IMG/VR virus record: IMGVR_UViG_3300049719_000023
Location: 1-29,352 of that record
Direction: 5' to 3' (one strand)
Source: a virus
Length of the DNA stretch: 29,352 bases
Shown: in pieces, positions 13,846 through 21,341 of the stretch
Numbering within the stretch: position 1 is the stretch's first letter
Layout: every line of letters begins with the position of its first letter
Notes under the pieces: model-generated
What the model saw: the letters and a program-made list of their open reading frames with translations, nothing else
Told to the model about the DNA's origin: nothing
Databases searched by the model: none
Translations under genes and position numbers: made by a program

Positions 13846-14558
13846 GTCGCCCCCGCCAGTACTCGCAGGGAGGGAGAGACGCCGCCCCCGAATGAGCCGT
13901 GCGTCGTGCCAAGGATGGGACAGGGGTGCGCGCCGAGAAGCACGCCGTTCAGCTGCGACGTTGCGCCAGGCTGAGCGTTGAGCTTGATCATCCCCGTGGC
14001 CGAGCTGGCAGTGATGTCACCAGCGCTCGACTGCACGGTGATATTCTGCGAGCCGTCGATCTGAATCGACGCCTGCCCATCCAGCGAGCGCAGCTCGACG
14101 GCCGAAGCATTCAGCCCCGGCGAAACCTTCGCGATGCCTGGATTACTGGAGAACCCTACGAAGGCGAAGGCGTCGGAAAGGTCGTGTGTGCGAAGCTCCG
14201 AGGGAAGCTGGCTGCCGCCGTTCTTCCACCAGAAGTCAATCGCGCGCTCCGAGAACACGAGCAGGCATTCGTCTCCTGCAGTCACGGGAAACGACAGCAC
14301 AAAGCCACCCCCACGCGGGAAGAACACCGGCACGTCGACCAGCTTGGGAATGTCAACCGCGCCCTGGCCGCGAAAGAGCTTCTGGATTCCCGGCTGCACC
14401 TGTACCGTCTGCGTGCCAGGGTCGTAGCTTGTCACCGTGCCCGGCATGCTGGTGTGCAGGTTCAGCCGCTGCGCTTCCAGGGCGGCATTGAGCGCGGCTT
14501 CGTCGTCGTCGCAGGCGGCGTCGAGTTCTTGAAGCTGTTGAGTGAGATCGTCGCTCAT
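13842..14558 (-). CDS. Baseplate spike protein, Gp138-like
   Basis: Gp138-type spikes are trimeric membrane-piercing tips with an OB-fold N-terminal domain. This 238-aa protein has an N-terminal acidic helix, then HTSMPGTVTSYDPGTQTVQV and DIPKLVDVPVFFPRGGGFVL, then VTAGDECLLVFSERAIDFWW, the characteristic OB-fold segment. The C-terminal part alternates short beta repeats (ASIQIDGSQNITVQSSAGDI) typical of a spike beta-helix and ends in a LGAHPCPILGTTHG segment. The start is one base after the preceding stop. In this class of phage the spike follows the hub; here a small zinc-finger gene stands between them. Confidence 0.85.
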   Translation of the reverse strand: MSDDLTQQLQELDAACDDDEAALNAALEAQRLNLHTSMPGTVTSYDPGTQTVQVQPGIQKLFRGQGAVDIPKLVDVPVFFPRGGGFVLSFPVTAGDECLLVFSERAIDFWWKNGGSQLPSELRTHDLSDAFAFVGFSSNPGIAKVSPGLNASAVELRSLDGQASIQIDGSQNITVQSSAGDITASSATGMIKLNAQPGATSQLNGVLLGAHPCPILGTTHGSFGGGVSPSLRVLAGAT

Positions 14559-14559
14559 G

Positions 14560-15054
14560 TCAAAAATCTCGGTTCATTGCCGCACTTTCGGACAGTCGAC
14601 CCGTTGAAACAAGTTCTCGGATTTCCTTCTCACTGGCAACTGCACTCACGGCTCCCTGTCGCGCCGCCCACCTGATAGACGCAGCCCGCGATTCTGGAAT
14701 ATGGGATGGCGCCTCTTCACCTTTCTCTGCCTTGTTTTGAGTAGGCGAAGCGGTTGCGCCAGGCGGCGTTGGTTGCGCCTCCTTGGTTTCACAGGACCTC
14801 GCGTGCCTTATGCGTTGCAAATTGTTGCTCACGAATGCATTGCAGCTTTTGCATCGTAGGGTTGACGAACCATGCCCATGATCTACAAGTTCAACTCCGG
14901 CGTTTGCTCCCGAATGCTCTACGCCCGCTCCCCCGCCGCCCTCCCCGAACTTTCCGTCAGCATCGCGAGGCTGGTCAGGATTGAACCCGTCAACGATGCG
15001 CCTGGCACCCTTGACGCCATCCCTCGCTAGCCGTTTGTAAAAGTTCAGATCCAT
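14560..15054 (-). CDS. Small tagged protein with C2HC zinc finger, inserted between hub and spike
   Basis: The 164-aa product begins MDLNFYKRLARDGVKGARRI, almost identical to the start of the head-module gene at 26579-27019, which supports the ATG at 15054 (GAGG 8 bases before) over upstream GTG/ATG codons. The shared N-terminal part runs through DQPRDADGKFGEGGGG, an R-D-x-x-G-x-F/W-G-type motif common in phage accessory proteins, followed by a flexible Gly region. Residues C68, C71, H84 and C88 form a C-x2-C-x12-H-x3-C zinc-finger pattern. The C-terminus is helical and ends in SESAAMNRDF. No enzyme domain is seen. Location in a structural operon suggests a virion-carried or assembly factor; this is inference. 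Confidence 0.7.
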   Translation of the reverse strand: MDLNFYKRLARDGVKGARRIVDGFNPDQPRDADGKFGEGGGGAGVEHSGANAGVELVDHGHGSSTLRCKSCNAFVSNNLQRIRHARSCETKEAQPTPPGATASPTQNKAEKGEEAPSHIPESRAASIRWAARQGAVSAVASEKEIRELVSTGRLSESAAMNRDF

Positions 15055-15062
15055 GGTCATCC

Positions 15063-16100
15063 TCACATCATCAGATCATCATCCGGGGTCGAAGACATCG
15101 GAACCCCGGCCTTGGAAGGAATCGGCGAATCGAGCGCCACGCACATACATTCACAGTACCAGTCCGGCCCGCGGGTGTCACCAACCAGCTTGACCGCGTA
15201 GACCTTGTAGACGCCGTCAGGGTCGAGCCGAACCGGCATCTTGGGGCCTTTTAGCTTGTGTTTCTGGCCCTCGATGCTTGCCTTGAGGTGCTTCTGCTTG
15301 ACGTCGTTGTTCTGTAGCCAGAGCTTGCACCCTGGGATAATGCGCGGGTCGAGCATGCACTTGATCTTGATGCCCTTGTTGTTCACCTCGGGGGCGCCGA
15401 GAAGCCCGGTTTCAGAGCTGATCGCGATGGCCACGCCGGGCAGTACGGAATCGACCGGGACCAACACCATCGAACCGTTTTGGATCGACCAGTGGCCGTC
15501 GCTGTCCTTGGCGATCTTGTCCATCACGTCGCGTGCGTTCCCCGAGTAGGTGCGCCCGCGAAGCCGCTTCGTCTTGAGCTTCTTGCCGGCGACGCGCCCC
15601 ATGGTGGTTGCCCGCATGCTGGTTGTCAGGCTTCGGATCGTATCTTCGTCGTCATGGCCAGCCGTCAAAGTGAAGTTCACGAGGGCGCCGCGGAAGTCCT
15701 TGTCGCCATCGCCCGCGTTGATCTCGCTGATGTGGTCGTTCTCCTCGCGGTAGAAGTGGGTGAAGCGGATGTTACCGCGAAAAAAGGTGCGCACCTGACC
15801 GCGATAGCCGCCCTGGAGAATGACGTCGTTGAACTCGCGATCGATCTGACGCTCGTGGGTTTGGTTGAGGTTGTAGACCTTGATCAGTGCCTGGTTTGGC
15901 GTGCGATAGATCGTCTTGGTGATCTCGAAGGTGATACGCAACCCCGGGGAGTTGTCCTTCGGCATGGCGTCGATGAGCAGACCCGTAGCCGGCGAGACGT
16001 CCCCGTTTCCGTCCTTGCCCACGAGAAGTTGCAAGGACCGGAGAAACTTCGGGCCATCGTTCTTGAGGACGTACATATTCGGCCCCCACTGCGTGCTCAT
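15063..16100 (-). CDS. Baseplate hub protein (gp27/protein D-like)
   Basis: This 345-aa protein is the probable central hub linking tube, spike and plug. It follows the pattern of hub proteins from simple myoviruses: an N-terminal beta domain with GLRITFEITKTIYRTPNQAL and IKVYNLNQTHERQIDREFND, then VILQGGYRGQVRTFFRGNIR, which is strongly typical. A middle region has AGDGDKDFRGALVNFTL and TYSGNARDVMDKIAKDSDG, and the C-terminal domain has IIPGCKLWLQNNDV and YKVYAVKLVGDTRGPDWYCE. Its ATG overlaps the plug stop (ATGA). Confidence 0.85.
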   Translation of the reverse strand: MSTQWGPNMYVLKNDGPKFLRSLQLLVGKDGNGDVSPATGLLIDAMPKDNSPGLRITFEITKTIYRTPNQALIKVYNLNQTHERQIDREFNDVILQGGYRGQVRTFFRGNIRFTHFYREENDHISEINAGDGDKDFRGALVNFTLTAGHDDEDTIRSLTTSMRATTMGRVAGKKLKTKRLRGRTYSGNARDVMDKIAKDSDGHWSIQNGSMVLVPVDSVLPGVAIAISSETGLLGAPEVNNKGIKIKCMLDPRIIPGCKLWLQNNDVKQKHLKASIEGQKHKLKGPKMPVRLDPDGVYKVYAVKLVGDTRGPDWYCECMCVALDSPIPSKAGVPMSSTPDDDLMM

Positions 16101-16540
16101 GGCGACGGCACACTTTCACCAGGCGCGAGGTAGACAACGACCACGCGCGTCCCCAGGTCATCGTTGAACGCGCCCACCGGGTCGGCATCGAGCATCTGGT
16201 ACGCCGGGATAGTCAACTGGGACGTCGAGATGGCTGGACCAATCCAAGACAATGGCGTCGATGGATCGTTGCTTACGGGGCCAAGCACCCACGCGGGCGA
16301 GGCCGCCAAGTCGACCGCGAACAGACTCCCGATGTTGAGCCCGAACGGAGCCAGCATGTCGCAGCCGAGCAGGATAGGCACGCCGGCAACTAGCACTTCC
16401 TCGGTTGCCTTGAGCGATAGGTCGAACGACCACACGCCGTTGCGGTCGTTGTAGTTCGCCGCGAAGCCGTACTCGGTGCCGTTCAGGGTGCAACTGAAAG
16501 TCTGCCAAGGGTCGGAGGTGAATGGGATTACCTGTGGCAT
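16097..16540 (-). CDS. Baseplate plug protein (Pam3 gp18-like)
   Basis: The 147-aa protein resembles the plug described in the cyanophage Pam3 baseplate: an IPFTSDPWQTFSCTLNG start, a GFAANYNDRNGVWSFDLSLK strand pair, the GVPILLGCDMLAPFGLNIGS core and a C-terminal strand. It sits directly upstream of the hub gene, as in that phage type. The ATG at 16540 overlaps the previous stop (TGATG); a GTG one codon upstream is also possible. Confidence 0.75.
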   Translation of the reverse strand: MPQVIPFTSDPWQTFSCTLNGTEYGFAANYNDRNGVWSFDLSLKATEEVLVAGVPILLGCDMLAPFGLNIGSLFAVDLAASPAWVLGPVSNDPSTPLSWIGPAISTSQLTIPAYQMLDADPVGAFNDDLGTRVVVVYLAPGESVPSP

Positions 16541-17157
16541 CACAGCCCCACAATCTGCGCCATGATCGACGTCGGCTTGGCCTGTTGGCTCGATATCTCT
16601 TCGGCTTCCTTTTTCCCATCACCTGCCGGCGGCGCCGCTTGCCGCTTCGTCTTCTTCGGCCCGCGCGGCGGGTAGACCACCAGCGACGTGGTGGCGAACT
16701 GCACCGGGATGAGCTGGATTGTCGCCCGCAAGATGCCCGCGCTGTCCTTCTTTTGCTCGGCCGAGCCGTCGGCGAACATCATGTTCTGATAGAGCCTCAG
16801 GCCGGTCTGGACATCGAACACCACGAAGCTCGCTGCCTTGTCTAGAATCGCCTGCCAGGCCACCACAGAACGTTTGGTGCTCTGCCCGCTGGTCCAGGTC
16901 TGGCCGTGCAAGGGAAGCCCGGTCGCCGTGTCGACGAACGGGGTATCGCTGACGGTGATCTCCAATTCAAGCGGCACCTGTGCCACATAGGCGTGGTCCG
17001 CCAGGCTTTGGCCTGTCTCCACCGGGTTCTTGGTAATTTCCACGTGGAACTGATGCTTCTCGCGAATGACCGAGTCGAAGATCATCACGTCGGCGAGCCC
17101 GCTCACGGGGTCGGTGCCGAAGTCGAAGCGGCGAGGGATGATTGCGGTGGTTGCCAT
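16540..17157 (-). CDS. Dit-like tail protein
   Basis: This 205-aa protein follows the tape measure gene and overlaps its stop (TAATG). Features include an N-terminal beta domain with MIFDSVIREKHQFHVEITKN, then PVETGQSLADHAYVAQVPLE and LEITVSDTPF, a set typical of Dit-like baseplate ring proteins that bind the tail tube end. A helix precedes VFDVQTGLRLYQNMMFADGS. The C-terminal 40 residues are Lys/Pro-rich and probably disordered. Confidence 0.8.
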   Translation of the reverse strand: MATTAIIPRRFDFGTDPVSGLADVMIFDSVIREKHQFHVEITKNPVETGQSLADHAYVAQVPLELEITVSDTPFVDTATGLPLHGQTWTSGQSTKRSVVAWQAILDKAASFVVFDVQTGLRLYQNMMFADGSAEQKKDSAGILRATIQLIPVQFATTSLVVYPPRGPKKTKRQAAPPAGDGKKEAEEISSQQAKPTSIMAQIVGL

Positions 17158-18857
17158 TAGTGCGCCCCGCCTTGGCCGTTGCGTGCCTTCACGCGCGCGG
17201 AATCGCGCCCTTGGGAAATGCCACGGGCTTCAAGCTTCGCGCTGAACTCGCGGAACAGCTTTTCCGAATCGTCCCGCCCAAGCTTTGAGCCGTCGATGTG
17301 GAAGTGGAGATCACCCATCGTGATGACGTTAGACGTGGCCGATCCGCGCATCCCGCCGAGGAACGGGGAAACAGATCCAAGCCCTGGCATCATGGCCGCC
17401 CCGGCGCCCACGTAGCGCCCATAGGCTGCGCGCTCCGCTGGACCCTGTGGCCCGCGCGCGTTCACTGGCCGATGGTCAGCATTGAAGGCAGCGTTGCGCG
17501 TAGCCGCGTGGTTCTCGTTCATGGACAGGTCGACGCCAAACAGTTTGGCCGCCCAGCGCAGGGGGGCGTCCAACTTGTTGACGAACCAAGCGACCTTGTC
17601 CGCGAGTGAATCCCAAGCTTCCTCGAACCACTGCATGAGCGGATTCCAAGCATCCTTGATGGCCATGGCAGCGATGACGATGCCGCCGATCGCGAAGGCA
17701 AAGACGCCGACCGGCCCACTCCCGAGGGAGAGCGCAAGGAACGCGGCGCCAAGCACGTCAAGCGCTACCACCATGACGTCGACCGCCTGGGGGAACTCCG
17801 TCAGCATCCATCCGGTGACGCTCACGCCTCCCTGATGGAATACCCACAGGTCCTCGGCCACCAGAATCAACAACCCGAGAACGCCAGCGGTGAGCACGCC
17901 TTGGATCGCCTTGAAGCCGGTCGCGAGAAGTTGCGCCGTCGCTGCCCCTTTCCCGAGCGCGCCCACCACGCCCATGATCTTTGTCCCCCACTCCATGAAC
18001 ATCATCCCGTACTTGTGCGCGTAGATGACGGCGAACACGGCCAGAATCTTGTCTAGGTTTCGCGCGAGCGCGCCCACGATCTCTACCACCTTGTTGATGG
18101 CGTCGCGCAACTTGGCGACGTTCTTCTCATTGCTCACCCACGCTGTGAACTTCTTCAGCAGGTCGTTGACGGTCGGGAAAAGTCCGACGGCGAGACGGTC
18201 GCGCAGACGCTGCACCGCCTGGCCGGCCTTTTTGAAACCTTCCTCGGTCTTGAGGGCGTTCTCATAGTCCTTGTCGCCGAAGGGATTGGCCTTTTGAGCC
18301 GCGCTGGCCATGCGTTCGAACTCGGCGCGCCCCTTGGCCAAGATGGGAACGATGGCCGGGTCGAATCCAAGGCGCGAGCCCAGCGCCATCTTCTGCGCGA
18401 GGCTGGGCAGCTTGGCCATCTTGTCGGCTACGTCGCCAAGGAGCTGGTTCATCGGCTTGACGTGGCCCTCGCTGTCCTTGACCTGGATGCCGAATCGCTT
18501 GAAGATCATCGCCCCGCGGCCCACGCCTTGCGCGGCCTGGCCGGCCATCATGGTCATCTGGCGAAGCCCGCCCTCCATGGCCTCCATAGATGAGCCATTC
18601 TCTGCCGCTACTCGCCCAAGCGCCGCGACCTCGCGGGCGTTGATGCCCATCTGCTCGCCGAACCGCTGGATGCCGCCCATCTTCTCGGCGGTGCCGCGCA
18701 CCATGCGTTCGAGGCCGTAGACCGTGCCAGCGACGGCGGCGCCCACCGCGAGCATGCCGTGCTTTAACGTATCGGTGGTCTTGGCGTACTTCTCCAGCCC
18801 TTCGGGTTCAATCTTCCACCCTAAGCTGACAAAAAGCGCGTCGATTATTGTGGGCAT
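17157..18857 (-). CDS. Tail tape measure protein
   Basis: The tape measure sets tail length and is threaded through the tube. This 566-aa protein has a helical N-terminal half with MGGIQRFGEQMGINAREVAA and MEGGLRQMTMMAGQAAQGVG, then a hydrophobic middle with several possible membrane segments (GVLTAGVLGLLILVAEDLWV, VFAFAIGGIVIAAMAIKDAW). The C-terminus is Gly-rich and contains VITMGDLHFHIDGSKLGRDD, common in the ends of such proteins. At the usual ~0.15 nm per residue the tail would be about 85 nm, fitting a short contractile tail. The ATG at 18857 lies inside the tiny ORF upstream, overlapping it by 13 bases. Confidence 0.9.
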   Translation of the reverse strand: MPTIIDALFVSLGWKIEPEGLEKYAKTTDTLKHGMLAVGAAVAGTVYGLERMVRGTAEKMGGIQRFGEQMGINAREVAALGRVAAENGSSMEAMEGGLRQMTMMAGQAAQGVGRGAMIFKRFGIQVKDSEGHVKPMNQLLGDVADKMAKLPSLAQKMALGSRLGFDPAIVPILAKGRAEFERMASAAQKANPFGDKDYENALKTEEGFKKAGQAVQRLRDRLAVGLFPTVNDLLKKFTAWVSNEKNVAKLRDAINKVVEIVGALARNLDKILAVFAVIYAHKYGMMFMEWGTKIMGVVGALGKGAATAQLLATGFKAIQGVLTAGVLGLLILVAEDLWVFHQGGVSVTGWMLTEFPQAVDVMVVALDVLGAAFLALSLGSGPVGVFAFAIGGIVIAAMAIKDAWNPLMQWFEEAWDSLADKVAWFVNKLDAPLRWAAKLFGVDLSMNENHAATRNAAFNADHRPVNARGPQGPAERAAYGRYVGAGAAMMPGLGSVSPFLGGMRGSATSNVITMGDLHFHIDGSKLGRDDSEKLFREFSAKLEARGISQGRDSARVKARNGQGGAH

Positions 18858-18985
18858 TTTCCATCTCGCAAGTGAACGCGATGCTCGCGCAGCCTGACCT
18901 CGATGGCCATGGATTGCCCAACGTACCGATCTCCCGTCGCCAGGTTTCGGATTTGGTAGAGGCCAGATGTTCCTATTCTTGCCAT
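18845..18985 (-). CDS. Tiny GIY-YIG-like ORF (46 aa), truncated endonuclease motif
   Basis: The ORF starts three bases after the chaperone extension stop and ends inside the tape measure gene, so it fills the gap exactly. It reads MARIGTSGLYQIRNLATGD, then RYVGQSMAIEVRLREHRVHL and RDGKCPQ. This matches the start of GIY-YIG nuclease domains: GLY, about 10 residues, YVGQS, then a helix with the conserved Arg in the I-x-x-R-x-x-x-H pattern. A complete GIY-YIG domain is about 90 residues; the part with the catalytic Glu and Asn is missing, so nuclease activity alone is unlikely. It may be a remnant of a homing endonuclease or a small protein reusing the fold. No strong ribosome binding site is seen; translation would depend on coupling. 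Confidence 0.6.
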   Translation of the reverse strand: MARIGTSGLYQIRNLATGDRYVGQSMAIEVRLREHRVHLRDGKCPQ

Positions 18986-18988
18986 GGT

Positions 18989-19629
18989 CTACGTCTGCGG
19001 CTTGTTCACCCTGTCGAAACGCCTCTGGTTCTCTTCCTCGATGTCCATCGCCTCGTGCATGTCGGCGAGGTCATCTATGGAGTACGTCCCATCTTGGAGT
19101 TCTCGCAGGGTGCAAAGCGGCGGGTTTCTCAAGATGGGCCTCCAGATTGCGCGGTCTATGTTGGCCGGTAGCGCCGGCTCGAATGCTATGGCGTCGTCGT
19201 CGGTGGGCTCGAACCCGAGGGGCTTACGGGAAAAAAACGGCTGTAGTTCACCTTCAACCCCTCGAAGAACACCTTCCACATGGTGGCCGGGTCGGAGTCT
19301 CCGAACACGGCGTCGATGGTGCGCGGCTCGATGTCGTTGCCCTCGCACGTGGTGTAGGCGAAGACGACTTCCATCAGCTTCAGAACCTGATCACCGTCGG
19401 AGCTTTGAATAATGCCGGTGACGATGGGCCCGAGCGCGTTGGCAATTGCGATGATATCCCTGGAAGCGAAGATCGCTTTCCACTTGTCCATGTCCTGGGT
19501 AAAGAGAAGCTGAATCTCTGGCCCAACCAGCTTGAGCAGTTGCACTTGCAACGGGACCGACTTGGTCGGCGGGATGCGGCCGAAAGCGTACTCTCGGCCG
19601 TCGATGCGTTTGATGGGCGCCGAGGCCAC
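18989..19629 (-). CDS. Tail assembly chaperone, -1 frameshifted long form (about 213 aa)
   Basis: Two overlapping minus-strand frames occupy the tail-chaperone position between tube and tape measure. Frame 0 runs 19629-19186. A -1 shift on the seven T residues at 19231-19237 joins residue 133 (after YSRFF) to SRKPLGFEPTDDDAIAFEPA and the rest of the second frame, ending in DIEEENQRRFDRVNKPQT. The shift codes for an acidic C-terminal extension of about 80 residues, as in lambda gpG-gpGT type chaperones that bind the tape measure protein. The second frame has no convincing start of its own. The fused form is an inference based on the slippery heptamer and the family's known behaviour. Confidence 0.75.
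19186..19629 (-). CDS. Tail assembly chaperone, short form
   Basis: The unshifted product is 147 aa, starting at a GTG (MASAPIKRIDGREYAFGRIP) three bases after the tube stop, with a GGGGGTG stretch upstream. It is mostly helical, with PLQVQLLKLVGPEIQLLF and DQVLKLMEVVFAYTTCEGND, typical of chaperones for contractile-tail tubes. The short form ends in PVSPSGSSPPTTTP after the slippery site. Together with the long form it should coat the tape measure protein during tube assembly. Confidence 0.8.
   Translation of the reverse strand: MASAPIKRIDGREYAFGRIPPTKSVPLQVQLLKLVGPEIQLLFTQDMDKWKAIFASRDIIAIANALGPIVTGIIQSSDGDQVLKLMEVVFAYTTCEGNDIEPRTIDAVFGDSDPATMWKVFFEGLKVNYSRFFPVSPSGSSPPTTTP
19231..19237 (-). 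other. Slippery heptamer T-TTT-TTT for -1 frameshifting
   Basis: On the minus strand seven T bases lie in the chaperone frame as cgT TTT TTT ccc, the arrangement that allows a tandem -1 slip. A short stem CTCG/CGAG (19208-19219) begins about 11 bases downstream. The shifted frame is open for a further 80 codons. Confidence 0.75.
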
Positions 19630-19632
19630 GGG

Positions 19633-20115
19633 TTACACCCCCAGCAATTCGGCGATGGCCGCGGGTGTGCCGGAGAAGGAAGGATCCCCGAGTTCGAGTT
19701 TTCCACCCTCAAAGAGTAGCGTCCACTCCGTCTCATTCTGCTTCCCGCCACGCTTGATCGGGGTGTGGTTCTCGATGCATCCGACGGTCGTGACGCCGAA
19801 GTCTTGCCGGCGGGCATCTTGAAACCCAATGGTGATTTGTCCGTTCTGCCCCGGCGTCTGCTGCCGGTTGAACATCTTGGACAAGATAGCGTTCATGGGC
19901 GAGAGCTGCGAGAACTTCCAGGTCACCTTGATCGAGTTGTCCGCGCTCGTGCTGATGCTCGCGAGCCCATCCACACCGATGTCCATCTCGACGCCGGGGG
20001 AGCGGCGCTCGAACTGGAACACGTCATCGCCCTTGCCCCACCCGGTCAGGGGAACGTTGTTGTAGCCGTACCCGCTGATGACGGTGGTGATTGTGCGCCA
20101 ATCGAAATTCTTCAT
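19633..20115 (-). CDS. Tail tube protein, DUF3277 family
   Basis: This 160-aa protein follows the sheath gene, the usual order. It has GYGDDVFQF-like and tube-fold features: GYNNVPLTGWGKGDDVFQFE, the SADNSIKVTWKFSQLSPMN stretch and ITIGFQDARRQDFGVTTVGC, all typical of DUF3277 tube proteins, and ends in a GTPAAIAELLGV helix. It should form hexameric rings stacked inside the sheath. The ATG at 20115 is 10 bases after the sheath stop with AGGAGCT before it. Confidence 0.85.
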   Translation of the reverse strand: MKNFDWRTITTVISGYGYNNVPLTGWGKGDDVFQFERRSPGVEMDIGVDGLASISTSADNSIKVTWKFSQLSPMNAILSKMFNRQQTPGQNGQITIGFQDARRQDFGVTTVGCIENHTPIKRGGKQNETEWTLLFEGGKLELGDPSFSGTPAAIAELLGV

Positions 20116-20125
20116 GGGTCAGCTC

Positions 20126-21319
20126 CTAGCGTTGGAAGATGATAGTGGGGGCGCAGTATTGGATCGCGCCTGCGCCGCAAACGAGAATGGTGATGGGGGG
20201 AGCCTGTCGCGCCGCCCTCTGTGCTGTGGTGAGTGATGACACTGGGGCCGCATAGACGTAGTAACCGCGGGGCAGAACGTCGAGCGTGTTGACGTTCCCG
20301 ACGCCCTGGAAGGTCCAGATGCCAGGCGCACAGAGCCCGGCCGACTTGGCTTGCTCCATGACGGTCGTGATGGCGTTGACGAGCATCGCGGATCCGCTGT
20401 CCGTCTGGGGGATGCGGCTGCCGCTGGTCGCCGCCTGTTGCATGGCATTGAAGACGGCCACCTGGACGTTGCTTTGCAGCCAGTCGAGCGCGATACCCTC
20501 GTCCTCGAATCGACCGTCACACGCCTGCCCTCGCGCCAGCATGGCCGTGTTTCCGAAGGTGGCATAGACGTTGCCATTCCATCCTGGCGTCACGCCGTCG
20601 AAGGTGCCGGTGATGGTCGTGAGCTGCGATTGAGTCAGCGTCGAAGCAGACAGCGCCGCGAGCGACTGAAACATGAAGGTCTTCATGCTGTTCGGCGCGC
20701 CAAGGTTCATCGTCGAAGCGATGGCCATCACGCCAGCGTGCGCGGTGCCGTTCGCGTCCGATGCGGAATCAGAATAGATGCCACATGCGCGCGGGGTGGA
20801 TACGCCGCCGACAACGCCGACGGTTCCGCTCAAGAAGGCCAGCAGGTTGACGGGAGGACTCGCGGGCGCGAGGCAGTCAGCTTCCTGCGTGACGAAGAAG
20901 AAACGCAGCCCGTTCGCCTGGCAGAACGCAGCGGCCAGCTTGACGTTCGCCGCGGTCGTGGCAGGCTCGCACGCCACCAGGTAGAAGTTCGGATCGTAGT
21001 TGAATGTCGCCGTCATGGCCGCCGTAATGCTGGCGTCCGCGCTCAGCCAGAGCCCGACCTTGATCGAAGCTGGAGCGGGAGACTGCGAGAAGTACGCGGC
21101 GACGAAGTTCTGCAAGGCCGTGTCGCTGCCGAAGTCGGTTGTGACCGCAGCGGCGCCCGTGTAGCTCGCCGTCCGCTGACCAGCGGCCCACGCGGCGGGC
21201 TTCGCGGCCTGCGCCGAAGTCAGAACGAGCCCGATGTTGAAGTTCTTCGCCGACTGTGGCGTCGCCGTCACTTGCAGCGTGACCGGGACGACGTTGTTTA
21301 GTGAGAGTGTGCTGGCCAT
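20126..21319 (-). CDS. Tail sheath protein, DUF3383 family
   Basis: The 397-aa product has the DUF3383 sheath layout: N-terminal NNVVPVTLQVTATPQSAKNF, an early FNIGLVLTS strand, a RTASYTGAAAVTTDFGSDTA domain, YDPNFYLVACEPATTAANVK, and a C-terminal domain with DEGIALDWLQSNVQVAVFNA, IPQTDSGSAMLVNAITTVME and RAARQAPPITILVCGAGAIQ. These are the elements that form the contractile sheath and its interlocking arms. AAAGGAAA precedes the ATG at 21319. Confidence 0.9.
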   Translation of the reverse strand: MASTLSLNNVVPVTLQVTATPQSAKNFNIGLVLTSAQAAKPAAWAAGQRTASYTGAAAVTTDFGSDTALQNFVAAYFSQSPAPASIKVGLWLSADASITAAMTATFNYDPNFYLVACEPATTAANVKLAAAFCQANGLRFFFVTQEADCLAPASPPVNLLAFLSGTVGVVGGVSTPRACGIYSDSASDANGTAHAGVMAIASTMNLGAPNSMKTFMFQSLAALSASTLTQSQLTTITGTFDGVTPGWNGNVYATFGNTAMLARGQACDGRFEDEGIALDWLQSNVQVAVFNAMQQAATSGSRIPQTDSGSAMLVNAITTVMEQAKSAGLCAPGIWTFQGVGNVNTLDVLPRGYYVYAAPVSSLTTAQRAARQAPPITILVCGAGAIQYCAPTIIFQR

Positions 21320-21341
21320 GTTTGGTTTCCTTTGGTTGAGA

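Noticed and set aside
13899-14675. Plus-strand frame of 258 residues opposite the spike gene
   Set aside because: It is a shadow of the Gp138-like spike gene, which has clear family motifs on the minus strand.
18967-19719. Plus-strand frame of 250 residues across the chaperone region
   Set aside because: It is antisense to the tail chaperone and tube genes, and the minus-strand frames fit known families and order.
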